Shown: positions 48,331-60,324 of the stretch, in pieces | Layout of the letters: the number at the start of each line of letters is the position of its first letter | Position numbering within the stretch: position 1 is the stretch's first letter | Source: Gorsachius magnificus | Taxonomy: Eukaryota > Chordata > Aves > Pelecaniformes > Ardeidae | Reading direction: 5' to 3' | Assembly: GCA_034008185.1 (NCBI GenBank) | Contig: CM067082.1 | Coordinates: 56,131,586-56,195,585, forward strand | Length of the DNA: 64,000 nt | Translations under genes and position numbers: made by a program | Notes under the pieces: generated by a model | What the model was told of the DNA's origin: nothing | Database searches by the model: none | The model's input: the letters and a program-made list of their open reading frames with translations, nothing else

Positions 48331-50011
48331 TGGTGCTGAATATGCTTCTGCATGGTCATTTGCTCTAGGTAATTTGGGAATTACAAGTCTGCTGAGAAAT
48401 GCCTAAATATTTTTTGAAAAAGTAGTTTCAGGACTTAGTTTTGGTGAATTAATTAGCATTTCCTTCTTGGGGCAAGGGTTAGTTCAGATACCTCACTAAT
48501 ATGCACAGTGTATATATATATGTGCTAGTGTTATTTTACAGCTTGCAACTCCTAAATTGCTGTATTTAGCTACTGTACTTAGTTGACAAATTAGCTCTCA
48601 TGAAATCAACTCTAGGATTTCTGTAGCACTTAGGTATTTTTGAAAGGTGTACCTGTGAATACAGTGGTATTTCGATTAAACATTTTTAGGTAAGCTGTAA
48701 AACGTCAGGTTCTTGCAATAGTAGGAACTCAGAACTCCAGAAAGCATAATGCAGAAATATTTTGTGTGTACTTTCTCAATTTTTAATCCCATTGAAGCCA
48801 AATTAAGTAAGTATCTAAGTGCTTTCCTGAATGGTACTTAAGCACATCGTTAAGCACTTCTGTTAATGAGTCTCTTATATTTTCCTTCTTGGGGAAAAAA
48901 AAAAAGACCCTGTTCTTCTCTTGAGTTCCCAATCTAGTTCCTGGGATAGTGAGTCATGGAAACTGGAGGGCTTATTTCAGTGATGAATCAAGCCCAAATC
49001 AGTATCTTTAATGCGTCTCTAGCAGACTAGACCTTGAAAGTAGGTATAGCAAACAGTATCTTCCATGGGACTGCACAGGAAAAGAAGGATATATAGTTCC
49101 ACAGGGTAAGTATGTTAACTTCATTATGTAGACTGGTTAAATGATTTAGGGATGTTTTCTGCTGTATTTAAGCTGGATACAAGTTGTGACTAACTAGGAC
49201 ATAGCAAATAGCCATAGTAGTACAAGACTTAAAACCAATTCCTTCTGGGGCTTGGGAAAAATCTCTCTAAAAGAATGAGAACTGAAATTCCCACTTTATC
49301 AGTGTGCAGATGGCTTTGAAAGTCTGCCTGTTGCCACAGTGAAGGAAATTATTGTGTGAATAAACACAGATAAATTGGCAACCTGCACAGCATTCATTAT
49401 TTGTGATGTAGTCTGTGACGTAATCTCTTCTAGATAAGACCCTTTAAAGATAGATTGTACTGTAGTGGTTAACATGTCTAGAATAAAATAGCCAAGAGTA
49501 ATTCTTTTTTCTTCCTGGAATGCCAAGAAGGTGTTTTTTGCAAAAAGGGTTTTACTTTAGAGGTGAAATTTCAGATTTGTGGAATTAATAGTTAAACACA
49601 TTCTTTAAACAAATACAATCCTTATGCCTTAAATTATTTTTTGTTTTTTTCTTCATTTGTCATGTGCTGAAACCCTTTCATGTAACCCATTCGTATATCT
49701 TAAGACACAGGATAACAAATAACTGTACTTTTTACTTGCTTTAGAATTTGGAAATCGGGTAGGAAAAAACAAATCTAAACTCTAAGATATGTCACTCTTC
49801 TCTCTATCATTGCTAAGTGTAAGAGGATCCCTAAGAGGAGAAAACCTAAGTGAAATATGGCTTTATATACCAATTTGTAGAAAATGCTGTCAGCTGCTTC
49901 TGTGGCAAAGCCATAAGTGCATTAAAAAAAGAGAGAAAGAAATCCAGGAATGGAGATGTAATGGGTCTCTAATTCCTGTACAGAGTAAATCAAACTAATG
50001 CAATATTTCAA
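48331..50011. other. Intron sequence, no gene seen
   Basis: This is A+T-rich, with a (TA)n patch at about 48510-48524 and an A run near 48895-48905. No element or conserved frame was recognised before the next CR1. Confidence 0.55.
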
Positions 50012-51746
50012 GTTAGAAGGGCTAAAGCCCAACTAGAACTTAAATTGGCCAATTCTGTGAAAGGTAATAAAAAAATGTATTAACAACAGAAGGAGAGCCA
50101 AGGAGAATCTCCATCCTTTACTGGATGCAGGGGGAACCATAGTGACAAAGACAAGAAAAAGGCTGAGGTACTTAATGCCTTCAGTGCCTCAGTCTTTAAT
50201 AGGAAGACCAGTTGTTCTCCAGGTACCCAGCCCCCTGAGCCAGAAGACAGGGACAAGGAGCAGAACAAAGCTCCCATGATCCAAGAGGAAATGGTTAGTG
50301 ACCTGCTTGGCCAATTAGTCATACACAAGTCTATGGGTCCAGACAGGGTCCACCTAAGGGTACTGAGGGAGCTGGTGGAGGTGCCAGGGCCACCAAGCCC
50401 CTTTCCATCATCTATCAGCAGTCCTGGATGCCTGGGGAAGTTCCACTTGATGGGAGGTTAGCAAATGGGACGCCCATTTGTGAGAAGGGCCAGAAGGAGT
50501 GTTTGAGGAAGTCCAGGACTGTCAGTCTGACCTCGGTGCTGGGGAAGGTCATGGAGCAGATCATCTTGTGTGCCATCACACGACATGTACAGGACAACCA
50601 CTAAATCAGGCCCGGTCAGCATGGGTTTATGAAAGGCAGGTCGTGCTTAACTAACCTGATCTTCCTGACAAGGTGACCTGCTTAGTGGACAAGGGAAAGG
50701 CTGTGGATATTGTCTACCTGGACTGTAGTAAAGCCTTTGACACCGTTTCCCACAGCATTCTTCTGGAGAAACTGGCCGTTCATGGCTTGGACAGGCATAC
50801 TTTTTGCTGTTTAAAAAACTGGCTGGATGGCCAGGCCCAAAGAGTTGTGGTGAATGGAGTTAAATCCAGTTGGAGGCTGGCCACAAGTAGTGTTCCCAGG
50901 GCTCAGTGTAGGGGCCAGTTCTGTTTAATATCTTTACCAGTGATCTGGACAAGGGGATTGAGTGCACCCTCAGTAAGTTTGCCAGTAACACTAAGCTGGG
51001 TGGAAGTGGTGATCTGCTTGAGGATAGGAAGGCTCTACAAAGGGATCTGGACAGGCTGGATCAATGGGCCGAGGCCAACTGTATGAGGTTTAATGAGGCC
51101 AAGTGCTGGGTCCTGCACTTTGGTCACATCAACCGCATGCAACGCTGCAGACTTGGGGAAGAGTGGCTGGAAAGATGCTTGGCAGAGAGGGATCTTGGGG
51201 GTACTGCTTGACAGCAGGCTGAATATGAGCCAGCAGTGTGCCCAGGTGGCCAAAAGGGCCAGCAGCATCCTGGCTTGTATCTGGAATAGTGTGTATCTGG
51301 AGCGTGTCCAGAGAAGGGCAACAAAGCTGGTGTGAGGGGTCTGGAGCACAAGTCTGATGAGGAGTGGCTGAGGGAATGGGGATTGTTTAGCCTGGAGAAG
51401 AGGAGGCTGAGAGGAGACCTTATCACCCTCTACAACTGCCTGACAGGAGGGTGTAGTGAGGTTGGGGTCAGTCTCTTCTCCCAGGTAAACAGGCGATAGG
51501 ATGAGAGGAAATGGCCTCAAGTTGTGCCAGGGGAGGTTTAGGTCAGATACTAGGAAAAATGTCTTCACTGAAAGGGTTGTCAAGCACTGGGACGGGCTGC
51601 CCAGGGAGGTGGTTGAGTCCCCATCCCTGGAAGTAATTAAAAGATGGGTAGATGAGGTGCTTAGGGACATGGCTTAGTGGTGGAGAGGTACAGTTGGACC
51701 CCATGATCTTAAAGGTCTTTTCCAACCAAACGATTCTATGATACTA
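50012..51746 (+). pseudogene. CR1 LINE, long ORF2 reverse transcriptase copy (broken)
   Basis: This is the longest CR1 copy in the window, in sense orientation. It begins in the linker region (KAQLELKLANS-type phrase at about 50025), then a worn GPDRVHLRVLRELVEV. Around 50673-50760 it encodes DKGKAVDIVYLDCSKAFDTV, a reverse transcriptase landmark with the first catalytic Asp region, followed by LDRHTFCCLKNWLDGQAQRV and VNGVKSSWRLATSSVP. It ends GTACAGTTGGACCCCATGATC, AGGTCTTTTCCAACC and GATTCTATGATACT. At the step where the catalytic ADD motif is expected (about 50975-50990) the sequence reads 'gccagtaaca', that is ASN instead of ADD in the corresponding frame. Frame shifts and stops make it inactive. 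Confidence 0.94.
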
Positions 51747-54700
51747 AGTTGTTATATATATACACACATGTATATATAGACCTTTGTGTAGACCAGAGTT
51801 AAATGCCATTTTAAAAGCAGACTTTGAATCCATGGTAGTAATTTTTTTTGGTTTGTTTTGTTGGATTTTTTTAAAGATTGATTTAATATCCCCAATTTCA
51901 TATGCTATTATATCAGTTTTAAAGCTTTTATATTGTTACAGTATAGGTTGACTGTGCAGACTGATTGCTATGAGACAATAAAAGGTAGATATGTAAAGTG
52001 TATAACTTAGCCTGTGGAATGTGCAGTAGCTTATCCATTAAAGCTTAAGCTGTCATGAGGTTTGCATGGGGCAGGCGAGTGCCTTTATTATGCTGGTATA
52101 ACATAGCGCTTTCCTGTGGGGATAGGGGCTCGAGATCAAAGGTCCTGAGCTATCCTGTGCTCATCAGCTAAACACAGGCCCTGATGTGCATAAAATTTTA
52201 CTCAGCAAGTCTTACCTAAGGTCTCTGCAGTGTTTCCATGGAGGAAAAATGCTGTAAATGCTAATCCAAAATCATTTGTAGTTTAACTGGGGAAAAAGCC
52301 AGTGGTGGGTAGTTTCTTGTGGTTTGTAATTTCAACCAGTGATTCAGTTCAGAAAAACAAACAAAAAAAATACAAAAGTATCTTTTAGGGAAGCATCTCT
52401 GATTGTACTTACAGTGGTGAGCTTGTAATTGCTGAGCAGGATTGTTTTAAGTGGAAATAAAAGAATTGAGGCTATATATGGTCCACACTAAGGGAGGTTT
52501 CAGATGAACGTATTAGGTGAGAAAAAGATAGTTGCTTTGACTGAAAAAGTAGGTTGAACACCGCATTGTAGTCTACTGTAGATCTGTGGAGTTGTTTTGG
52601 TTTGATTTTATTCTACTCTACCCTTTGATAGATAAGGTAGATTTCTTGTGAGTTATCATTGTTCACACTCATAAAACCAGGAGTAAATTACTCCAGTAAG
52701 AGAATGGCCCTTGAGGCTAATATGCTTCTAAAATTACTGACATGTCAAACAAGATTTCAGGAGGCTCTGTATTGTTGTGGGATTTAGTGCCATAGGCAAT
52801 ATAGTAGTGTTATGTTTTCTGTCTTACAGGTCTGTGACAAACTATGAGACGTTTGAGTGGAATTCAAAAGATGGATGTCATTTGCATGTGCTGCATTACT
52901 GCAGATACTGATCTGTGCAACGCCTTAGTAGTAGTTTACACACCTGATGGTATTATGATGGCAATGTGCCTTTATCCGTAGTTAGGAAATTGGTAATCAG
53001 CCAGGTGGCGATACTCTTTCCAGAGAATACTGTCTGCAGAAAGTACAATGACAGTCTGCTTTTAAGTGAAAAGTAACTTAACTGCTGGGGTGATCTAAAA
53101 TTTGGAAGGGTATACGTAGGTGTGATCGTTAGTCAAACATTAACCTAGAAACCTAAAGCTGAAACAAAATTGAATTTCTATAAAAGTTGTAAAGCTCACT
53201 GTCTTTGGGCCTTGAGAAGCTTTTTATATTAACCTCTGTGTTTAACAAACCTTTCAGCCTGCCATTGGGGAAGGGAGAAGAGCACCAGTAGCACTTAACC
53301 CTGTTCTTGGAGATGGCCATTTCGAATAAGGATAATGTGCAGGATCAACCCATGTTACTTCCCACCCCTCCTTACTATATTTACTTCCCCAAAGCTTTTA
53401 CCTGAAGAGCAACTGGTTTACCCCAGGAACTTCCCTGAAACACGTTAAAGCTGATTTCTGCTTATCTCCTGAGTATTGTTTCTTAAATGCTGAATTGCAT
53501 GGTTGAACGGTTTACAAAAGTAAAGACTAATGTTATTGGTGGTGCAGCAAAGAGAATGTACTTAGAAAAGAAGGGAGACTTTCTGGCCTTCAGTATTAAT
53601 TGCTGGCATGTGCTGGTTAGTTTTACAGATCCTTATCTTCAGTTACAAAAGAACTGTCTCATGCTTTGAATGCCAAGTTATAATAAAATAAAAGTTGATA
53701 GGTAAGGGACCCATTGGAAAGCATGGTTTGGAGTTTTGCTTGCTGCCCTCACAGCATGTGTGACTGTTAATGTGGGGACTGAAGGCAGGAGTAAAGTTGG
53801 ATTGGGAAGGAGCAAGCACGGGAAAAATAGAGGGATAAAGGGATAAAAGAGGCTCATCAAATGTAAATAGCTGGCCACTCAGTATGCTGGTCTGACTCTG
53901 CCTGATGCTCGATCACTGCAATCTATCCTGTGTTCTTATTAAATCCTATTTCTAACCATCTTGTGTGGTGTGGGTACACTCTTATCTTCAATGTCTGTGT
54001 GAATGTTCATCAACTTCAAACCAGGCTAACCAGAGAGTAGTAGAAGAGAGAATCTGAGTGCCAGCAGCTGGTGTGGGACCATGAAATTCAGGGGCTCTTG
54101 GGTCTGGGGGCCAGCAGGTGTGGGTTCCACTAGCAGACTGAAATTCCCATTAGCTGGAGAGGAGGAACAGGATGGGGCTGTCCATGCTCTTTGTGCAAGT
54201 GCTCTGTGTGTTTATAGGGATGCCAGTAAAGGCACTGGTTTTCCATCTGCTTTCGATCTGTGAGGCCATCTCTTTTCTTGTGTATGTCTGTCTGTCTGTG
54301 CTGGTAAGCCTCACCACCAGCTGGATCTGGGGACATGGAACTGCAGCAACTTTGTGTCTGTTGGGAGAGGAGGACTCACCCTGGGTCCTGAGAGTAGCCT
54401 AGGTTTGGCTACTCAGTCACTTCGTGCTGTTTTGCCAGTGTGCATCCACTACAATTCTTCCCAGAAACCATTTTTCATCTGTTGTTATGTCCTTGTTAAA
54501 GAAGTTATATAGCATCTAGTTTAGTGGTGATCCAAAGAGAATCCCACTAGGAGAACCTCATCCCTTCTTTACTGGGGTCTCTTCATTGACAGTTGCTTCA
54601 GTTATTCATCTTTTAATACATTTGATGTGTTCTGTCATGTTGCTCTAATCAGTTTGTTTACTATGTGAAGCACTTCACAGAAGTCTTGTATCTTTAGCTG

Positions 54701-55173
54701 CCATCTTTTTCAGCAGTACTTGCAATCCCCTCCAACCATAAAACCAGGCTTTTCTTTAGTGCAACCTGTTCGCCTGTTACCATGTCAATTGTTACTATTT
54801 CTGTTCCTGTCCTTTAATCCTTTATTTACGGAATTGTGTATTTTGAATTTCCTTATTTTGTTGAGGATAGATTTAGCAGATGTGTCTAGCAGACCTCTTC
54901 TTCCAATCTCACTGCAGGTACGCAGGCTAAAGAATCAACTGGTGGAGCTGTGCCCTGTTAGGAACACACAAGGCAAAGAAACATCTGTGACCATAGCCCT
55001 CGGAAGCAGGGAAAGAGCCTTTGTGCTAAATAAGTTTTATTCTGTTTGTGAGGTTGGAAACTTCATCTTATTTCCTTGAAAACAGAGGAATCACGCCAAA
55101 AATTCTTCATGCTCGTATTGTCATTCTGTGTGTGACAAATGAGGTAGTGGTTCAAGGTGTCTTTGAAAAATCC
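51747..55173. other. Intron sequence with microsatellites, no gene seen
   Basis: A (TA)/(CA) patch follows the CR1 at 51751-51778 and may be derived from its tail. A short (TGTC)n lies at about 54283-54298. Open frames at 54081-54402 and 54720-55079 are not recognisable proteins. Confidence 0.55.
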
Positions 55174-55191
55174 TTTTTTTTTTTTTTTTTT
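55174..55191 (+). repeat. T18 homopolymer
   Basis: Eighteen T followed by CCCCGCACG. A simple repeat with no attached element recognised on either strand. Confidence 0.9.
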
Positions 55192-56810
55192 CCCCGCACG
55201 TTTTATGCTGTGGCAAGTCCATGGTTAGTAAATACATGCTTTTTCGTCAGGGGCATTTCTCTGAAGCAGAGGAGAGGATTTCTTCTTTGAGAGCACCTGG
55301 CCATGGGAAAAGCTTTTCCAGGGAAGAAGAGGGGCAGGCAGTAATAGATGTGCTGACTGAGGAGCTCGCACCTGGGGAGTTTTCTTAGAATAATGGAGAA
55401 GAGACACAAAACCAGGCCAGAGATGATGAAAAGAGGGGAGATTTTTCTGTTGACCCACAGGAGAACAAGTAAGAGTTCATTGAAACCATAGAGGCTATTG
55501 AAAGTTGCTAGTGTGAAACGCAGGTCTGGAGGAAAAGGGCCCTTGTTGCACAGACACAGTTGGGTAGAAAAGGGATTTGTTTTCAAATGGCTGTATTTTA
55601 TCTCTCTCGCCCGAAAGAATCTAGGTTTTCAGACAAGAGAGTTTGTTCAAGTTTATGTTCTAATAAAACATCACTTCTTCAAAGCCCTTTTGGTATTTTT
55701 TGGTGTGTTCACTTTAAAGAAAAGGTGCAGACAGCTCTGTCTCAAAGCTCTGGCATGTTTGAGATCCAGTCATAGCATAAAAGTTAAAAAATGTTACAGC
55801 TGGTAAAAGGTATTAGGCCAGCTTTAAAGAAATCCAGCTGACTGCATCATGAGGCCTCTTGAGGGAATTTGAAGAAAACTTTGCGTACCATTTATGGGAA
55901 GCTGTCTATTGTGCTTTTTATAAATCAGTTTAGTGTTTTAACAGTTTGTAGCACAGTTCTCACTGGCTGTAGAACCTACTGGTGGAACTGCCAAAGCATA
56001 TCGTGTTAGGCCAAACATGGGATCAGGGGGCGTACAGAAATTAAAACAAACAAAAATGGTGTCCTGAGCCAAACTTGTCTCTTTGAAGCCCAATTGTAGC
56101 ACAGTTCCTTTAAAAACAAACAAAGGAAAACCTCTCCCAAGCAGTTGTACCCCTCGGCTAGTTAGCTGCCTGTGGATTTTCTGAGTGACTAGAGCTGGTA
56201 AGGAAACCTTCTCCTGCCAGTGGTGGTGCTGCTTCACTGCCTTGGGGTTGGGCTGTATCTAGGGTGGCCCTCATGGCAAGGGGAATAGCACAACTCTTTG
56301 GGAGACTTCGTTGCCCACGCCACCCAGCCTCCCCTTATCAAACAGAAGGACAGCTACCTTATAATTGCATTTGCCTTATATTCAAGCAATTCAGGTTTCC
56401 TGTTTATAAAACAAAACAAAACAAATCTTTCCAGTTGCCTCGATGAGTGCAACTGCCTGTCAAATGCGATCCCTTTTTCCTGCCCTTTAGAAGGTTTTAT
56501 ACAAACGCAGCATTAACTTATCTTTGTTCCAAATCGACAATATTCTACACCCTTAACGTTGAAGCCAGAGAAGCTTGTGATATGTCATATTTGCAAGATC
56601 TTTAACTGCAGGTAGCATTCAAACCTGTGAGCTGTAGTTTTCTCTTCTGTTAATGCTCGGTATGGTATTTTTAATTCAGACAAACACATTCTCTTCAGTA
56701 TTCTTTCTTTAAGTGCACATATGGTTCACAATACAGAGTCTTCCCATCTCCTGCATACCAACCATCATCCAGCTGTAGGACAATACTGTTGGCATTTCTG
56801 CTTTTCTTCC
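55192..56810. other. Intron sequence, no gene seen
   Basis: Contains short open frames on both strands (for example 55203-55586 minus and 55498-55806 plus) that overlap one another and match no protein I know. A short (AAAAC)n-like patch lies at about 56408-56424. Confidence 0.5.
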
Positions 56811-56833
56811 TTTTTTTTTTTTTTTTTTTTTTT
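56811..56833 (+). repeat. T23 homopolymer
   Basis: Twenty-three T preceded by CTTTTCTTCC. A simple repeat. Confidence 0.92.
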
Positions 56834-59800
56834 GCATAAACTATCCCTTGTTTTTTATCAACAGTGGAAGATGGAGAAAATATTTTGCTATATATAGTTT
56901 CCCCCCAGTTTGGATATATATATTTAAAGAGTGATCTTTGCTCTTATTCTGGAGCTGTACTGATTTGAAAATGGATTGGAGGTCTCCACTGTGACAGCCT
57001 CATATGGGGGAACACTTTACACCTTCAGCTTAGAAATGCTGAATCCCTTCTGTTAAAGGCTGTGTCTCGTCAAGCTTGAGGGTAGAAATGAGTCAAATTG
57101 CTTTGTGTATTACTTTATGTGAAGGAGACTTTGGAAAGATCCACATTGTCCTCTAATTTCAATTAATTGAAATTAATTGTTTCAAATATCTACCTATGCC
57201 CTGCTCTAGAATACTCAACGTGACTTTGCCTTTTCCAGTCCTGGGGAGATGCTGCTGGATAGCTTTGCATTTTAAAAGTCTCCCTGGGTGTGGGTCTGCC
57301 TGTCCTGGAGCCATGAACTTGATAAATTTTCCCCAACACTTTCCATACCACCCTCCCTCACTTAATTTCTTTTTCTTCAACTATAACCTTCATATTTTTA
57401 TTTTCAAGGTAGCTCTGCACCAGTGGATATTGTTATTTTCATTAAATAACATATTGTGTGCACCACCATATGAATAATTTGCCTTTTCTTACTTTGCTTT
57501 CTATTTTTTTCTAAAATGCAGTGGTTGGTTCAGAAGTTGAATCTGAAACTTTAAACAAATCTCTCAGAATTTGTCCACATGCATTTGTTTTATCTAATAC
57601 CTTGTGAGCTTTGTGTATGTGTATATGGTCTTTCTGTATGTTGCTTGCTTTTTGTAAAGAGGTAATATTAGTTATAGAAGAAGCAGCCTTCAAAATGTCA
57701 ATGCAGTGTTTGAAGATGTATAAGAGTTATGAAGGAAACAGAAGAAAGATTACTGGATGAATAGTGAAATGCATTAAATATTGAAATTCTTTAAATATTG
57801 AGAAGGATTGAAAAAACAAACAGCATTCATCAGAAAGCAGTTCTTTTGGCTATTACTGGCTGTTGGAAAAGGGACTGCAGAAATACGTGATTCAGAAATA
57901 TGTGGTTTCATGTTTGTGTTTTAGCAAAACAGTTTCTAACAAAATAATGGAAGATGTGTCTATACATATGAGATGAGGAAGAATTTGAAGAATTGAATTT
58001 GGTGAAAGAATTATAAGGCTTAGTAGGCTTATTAGTTGTCCTGCTAAAATGAAGAAGGCATGGGTAGGAATGGATTTCTGATGGAATGGTTTAACGGATT
58101 TTTTTCAAGAGTTTTAGTAGTTGAAAATTTGGAAGATAAAGTTGAGACAATTCATGATTCTTCCAGGACTGGTAATAAATAATGATTAGAACTATCACAT
58201 GAAATGCACTGAAGAGCAGACTCTCAGCTGGTGTGTTTTGGCACACCTCAGTATGCCAGTTCAAGGGTGCAAGCGGCACTGATGTTTATGTGCAGTTACC
58301 TACAGCGTGGCATCTGGAAGTGGTGCATCTGAGCAGAAGTTCTGGGTTCTTTAGGTAGTGCTAGTCCTGCTCGGAGAGGCTTCTCAAGTTACAGCAGCTC
58401 CATAATTTTCAAATGTTACCTGAAAAGCTATTTTCCTTTGTCTGTAAAATTAGTCAATAGTAAGAGAAAAATACCAAAGACAAAAACTCTTCTGTTTACT
58501 AGCCTTGGAAATTAAAAGTCCAAGGCTGGCTCTTACCAAATTCAGATATGCTCTCTGCAGTACTTCCAGGATGGTCGGTACATGTGTTTATATAATATAA
58601 TAAATAAAATAACGTATCTGTTGACTTTGCCTTGTCCAAACATGGCACCCATTACGCTTGAGCCTTGCAATTCATCTGCATATGCACAGCAGTTCCAGTA
58701 TCTTGGACAGTCACGTACTTAGTCGGGCACGCACAGTAGTCACAGTTAGTGGTATTTTACTGGTAAAAGGTAGGCGCCCCTTGTGAGCGATGGCAGTAGG
58801 GTTGGCTGGCATTTAGGGAATGCTGTTTTGTTACTAAAACATAACCCTTTGTATCTACCTAATCACAGCATTTTTGATACCTTTCAGTCTTACAGAGAGA
58901 TGTTTCTGCACCTGAAGGGTGTTTTGTTAATACGGTAATACATAGAATATCTGTTCTTAAAACCAGACTTTCTGCTTTACTTCACTTAGCACTTTTTTCA
59001 AATATTGAGAGTAAAAATCAACCAATATTGATACCTAAGTAAGTTAAATACCAGTAATTTTTTACTTATATTTATTATTGTATCAATGAAGTCGCAATAC
59101 TATTGCCATTATAACCTGTATAGGTAATGTCTGTTGTCACAGTCTGGAGGGAAAACAAAACTTTTGTCCTCAATCATGTATAAGACTGGTGAAAAATCAG
59201 CAAAGTAACTTTCTTTGCTCACTACTCACATTTTCTTCATGCATGAAAAATGATACTGCATTCAATTTCATTGCATTTGACATTCCAAGTATAAAAAGTG
59301 TCTCCTAACAAGGTGATGCGGCATGGTGAAAATTTGCAGAAGTGGCTGGAAAATCGCTCTTGTGCCATTTTCATCATTTTTGTAGGACACTACATTGCTT
59401 TTCCAGTTGTCAGATTATTTTTTTTTTTAAACAAATACTTTTCTTTTTTTTTGTGCAGTTCTTGCTTTGCTCTGTCTTTTGGGCATGTTTTTGTGTACAA
59501 AATTTCATTTTCCTCTATGCTGACTTCACAGAAATTTTCCATTGATGCTAATGAGAATTACCAGGATGTTCGATTGCCTATTTACTCTGGAGCAACTCTA
59601 GTCTATATTTTCTTTTTTGAATACTGCATCTTCTTAGTATTAATATTTTAATGAGCCAATTATTTGCTGAATTACTGCTGAAGCATTTTGCAGTGAGGAA
59701 TGGTAAACAACAACAGCAACTGTAGCAAATCCACTAGTTTGTTGATTTAAACCCTCTGGGTGAAATGATGAAATATGGATGATTTAGCAAGTTGTTGATT

Positions 59801-60289
59801 AAAGAAGCCTGAATTTAATGGATGCTGAGCACCATCAGCTACCTTAGATTTTATTCTCAGTTTGATTTCAGTGTGTACTTTTGAACTATTAAATTGCATG
59901 TAGTGCCTAAACATAGACCTAAGCACTGGACCCAAGTAAATCCCATTTAAACTTTTTGACTGAGGAAACTGTCATCATCCATGTGCTTAAGCATGAAAGT
60001 ACATCTAGGGAAATTTATCACTTTAAAGGGAAAATTTTTATAGTAATATGTGCACTTGTGATGTCTTCTTATGCATGAGTACTGAATTGATTATAATTTT
60101 ATATGTTTTCATGTTGAATCCTTGTTTCCTGGCAGATAACTATTTCCTAGTAGATATACCAGTGAATAGTTGCAGTCATTTTTTGTATGTATTTCTTGTG
60201 TGCACAAATATGTGATCAATGATTCTGGAGAATTGATCCACTGTAAGAAAGTATGCTGTGGTTTGGTGGGGGTTTTTTTATGGCTTGGT

Positions 60290-60290
<1 letters not shown>
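56834..60290. other. Intron sequence, no gene seen
   Basis: This is A+T-rich with no recognised repeat. A short perfect palindromic stretch TTTCAATTAATTGAAA lies at about 57157-57172. The 117-residue open frame at 59298-59651 is Phe-rich, an effect of T-richness, and is not a recognised protein. Confidence 0.5.

Positions 60291-60323
<33 letters not shown>
60291..60323 (+). repeat. T33 homopolymer
   Basis: Thirty-three T preceded by a G/T-rich run (GTTTGGTGGGGGTTTTTTT). This is the longest homopolymer in the window and a likely site of assembly or length error. Confidence 0.95.

Positions 60324-60324
<1 letters not shown>

Noticed and set aside
50673..51086. 137-residue open frame as an active gene
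   Set aside because: It is a segment of CR1 reverse transcriptase with frame breaks on both sides and an altered catalytic motif.
59298..59651. 117-residue Phe-rich open frame
   Set aside because: It is driven by T runs, with no recognisable membrane-protein family or exon signals.
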